From assembly GCF_900182695.1 (NCBI RefSeq), contig NZ_FXTK01000013.1, forward strand, positions 53,933-117,932: a stretch of DNA of 64,000 bases, given 5' to 3'. Every line of letters starts with the position of its first letter. The stretch's first letter is position 1. This DNA is from Paracoccus laeviglucosivorans. GTDB taxonomy: Bacteria; Pseudomonadota; Alphaproteobacteria; Rhodobacterales; Rhodobacteraceae. The notes under the pieces are model-generated. The model searched no databases. It was not told the DNA's origin and saw only the letters and a list, made by a program, of their open reading frames with translations. Shown here piece after piece: positions 63,943-64,000 of this stretch. The position numbers were made by a program, and so were the translations under genes.

Positions 63943-64000
63943 AGTTTGCTTCACCACGCAGGAGCAGACGACATGAGGAAAAGCCGCTTCACCGAGGCGC
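63906..64000 (+). mobile_element. IS3-family element, left end (runs off the window)
   Basis: From about 63906 the sequence TGACCTGCCCCCCGG looks like an IS3-type terminal repeat (begins with TG). It is followed 67 bp later by the start of an orfA gene. The exact end is inferred. It interrupts the serine-recombinase fragment. Confidence 0.6.
63973..64000 (+). CDS. IS3-family transposase OrfA, start only (partial)
   Basis: The ATG at 63973 reads MRKSRFTEA, the usual beginning of IS3-group OrfA helix-turn-helix proteins (MRKSRFTE...). Only nine codons are in the window. AGGAGCAG lies 7 bp upstream as a ribosome site. Confidence 0.7.

Overview
The window is GC-rich DNA from an alphaproteobacterium of the Rhodobacteraceae, most like Paracoccus. 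The grounds are the rnd-kdsD-lptC gene order, a Rhodobacter-type polyol operon (smoEFGK-smoS-mtlK-xylB), a taurine-pyruvate aminotransferase beside a MocR regulator, and consistent high-GC codon use. All calls come from reading the sequence and translations; no database search was possible.

Layout. 1-1669: LPS/Kdo genes (lptC fragment, kdsD) and a short RNase D. 1907-5993: a TonB-dependent receptor, a secreted Ntn-hydrolase and an outer-membrane protein. 6040-17571: a catabolic cluster. An araD-like dehydratase, RraA-family and DapA-family enzymes, an ABC solute-binding protein and an Ldh-family dehydrogenase form one operon. A second operon holds the matching ABC permeases, a fused double ATPase and a 2-hydroxyacid dehydrogenase. 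A GntR regulator lies between them, and nearly identical 18-bp elements sit in both operon promoters. The probable substrate is a sugar acid or related hydroxy acid. 17590-21291: a DMT exporter, a DUF1801 protein, tRNA-Ser(GCU) and a polysaccharide pyruvyl transferase-like protein.

21386-30441: electrophile and potassium genes. A ring-cleaving VOC dioxygenase is divergent from a LysR regulator and a luciferase-like oxidoreductase. These are followed by a Kef-type K+/H+ antiporter, a KdpE/short KdpD two-component pair and the Kup K+ transporter, with no kdpFABC in view. 30438-35072: an AbrB-family membrane protein, a GntR regulator, a MocR regulator (TauR-like) and tpa. 35228-46918: the polyol operon with its SorC-type regulator, two FGGY kinases and a HAD phosphatase, with two palindromes in its promoter. 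46931-56224: a GlcG-like protein, a Mop protein, the Ku-LigD NHEJ operon, a quinone/electrophile detoxification set (FMN reductase, VOC-hydrolase fusion, GST), trpA and ychF.

56386-64000: small orphan genes and a methyltransferase, then a disturbed accessory region. It holds an IS21 transposase remnant joined directly to an RTX remnant, a LuxR-type regulator, and an intact RTX protein (766 aa) with three exact-length 99-residue modules in visibly AT-richer DNA. A large serine-recombinase fragment follows, apparently cut by an IS3-family element that runs off the end. This is the most likely recently acquired part of the window and the best place to look for something undescribed.
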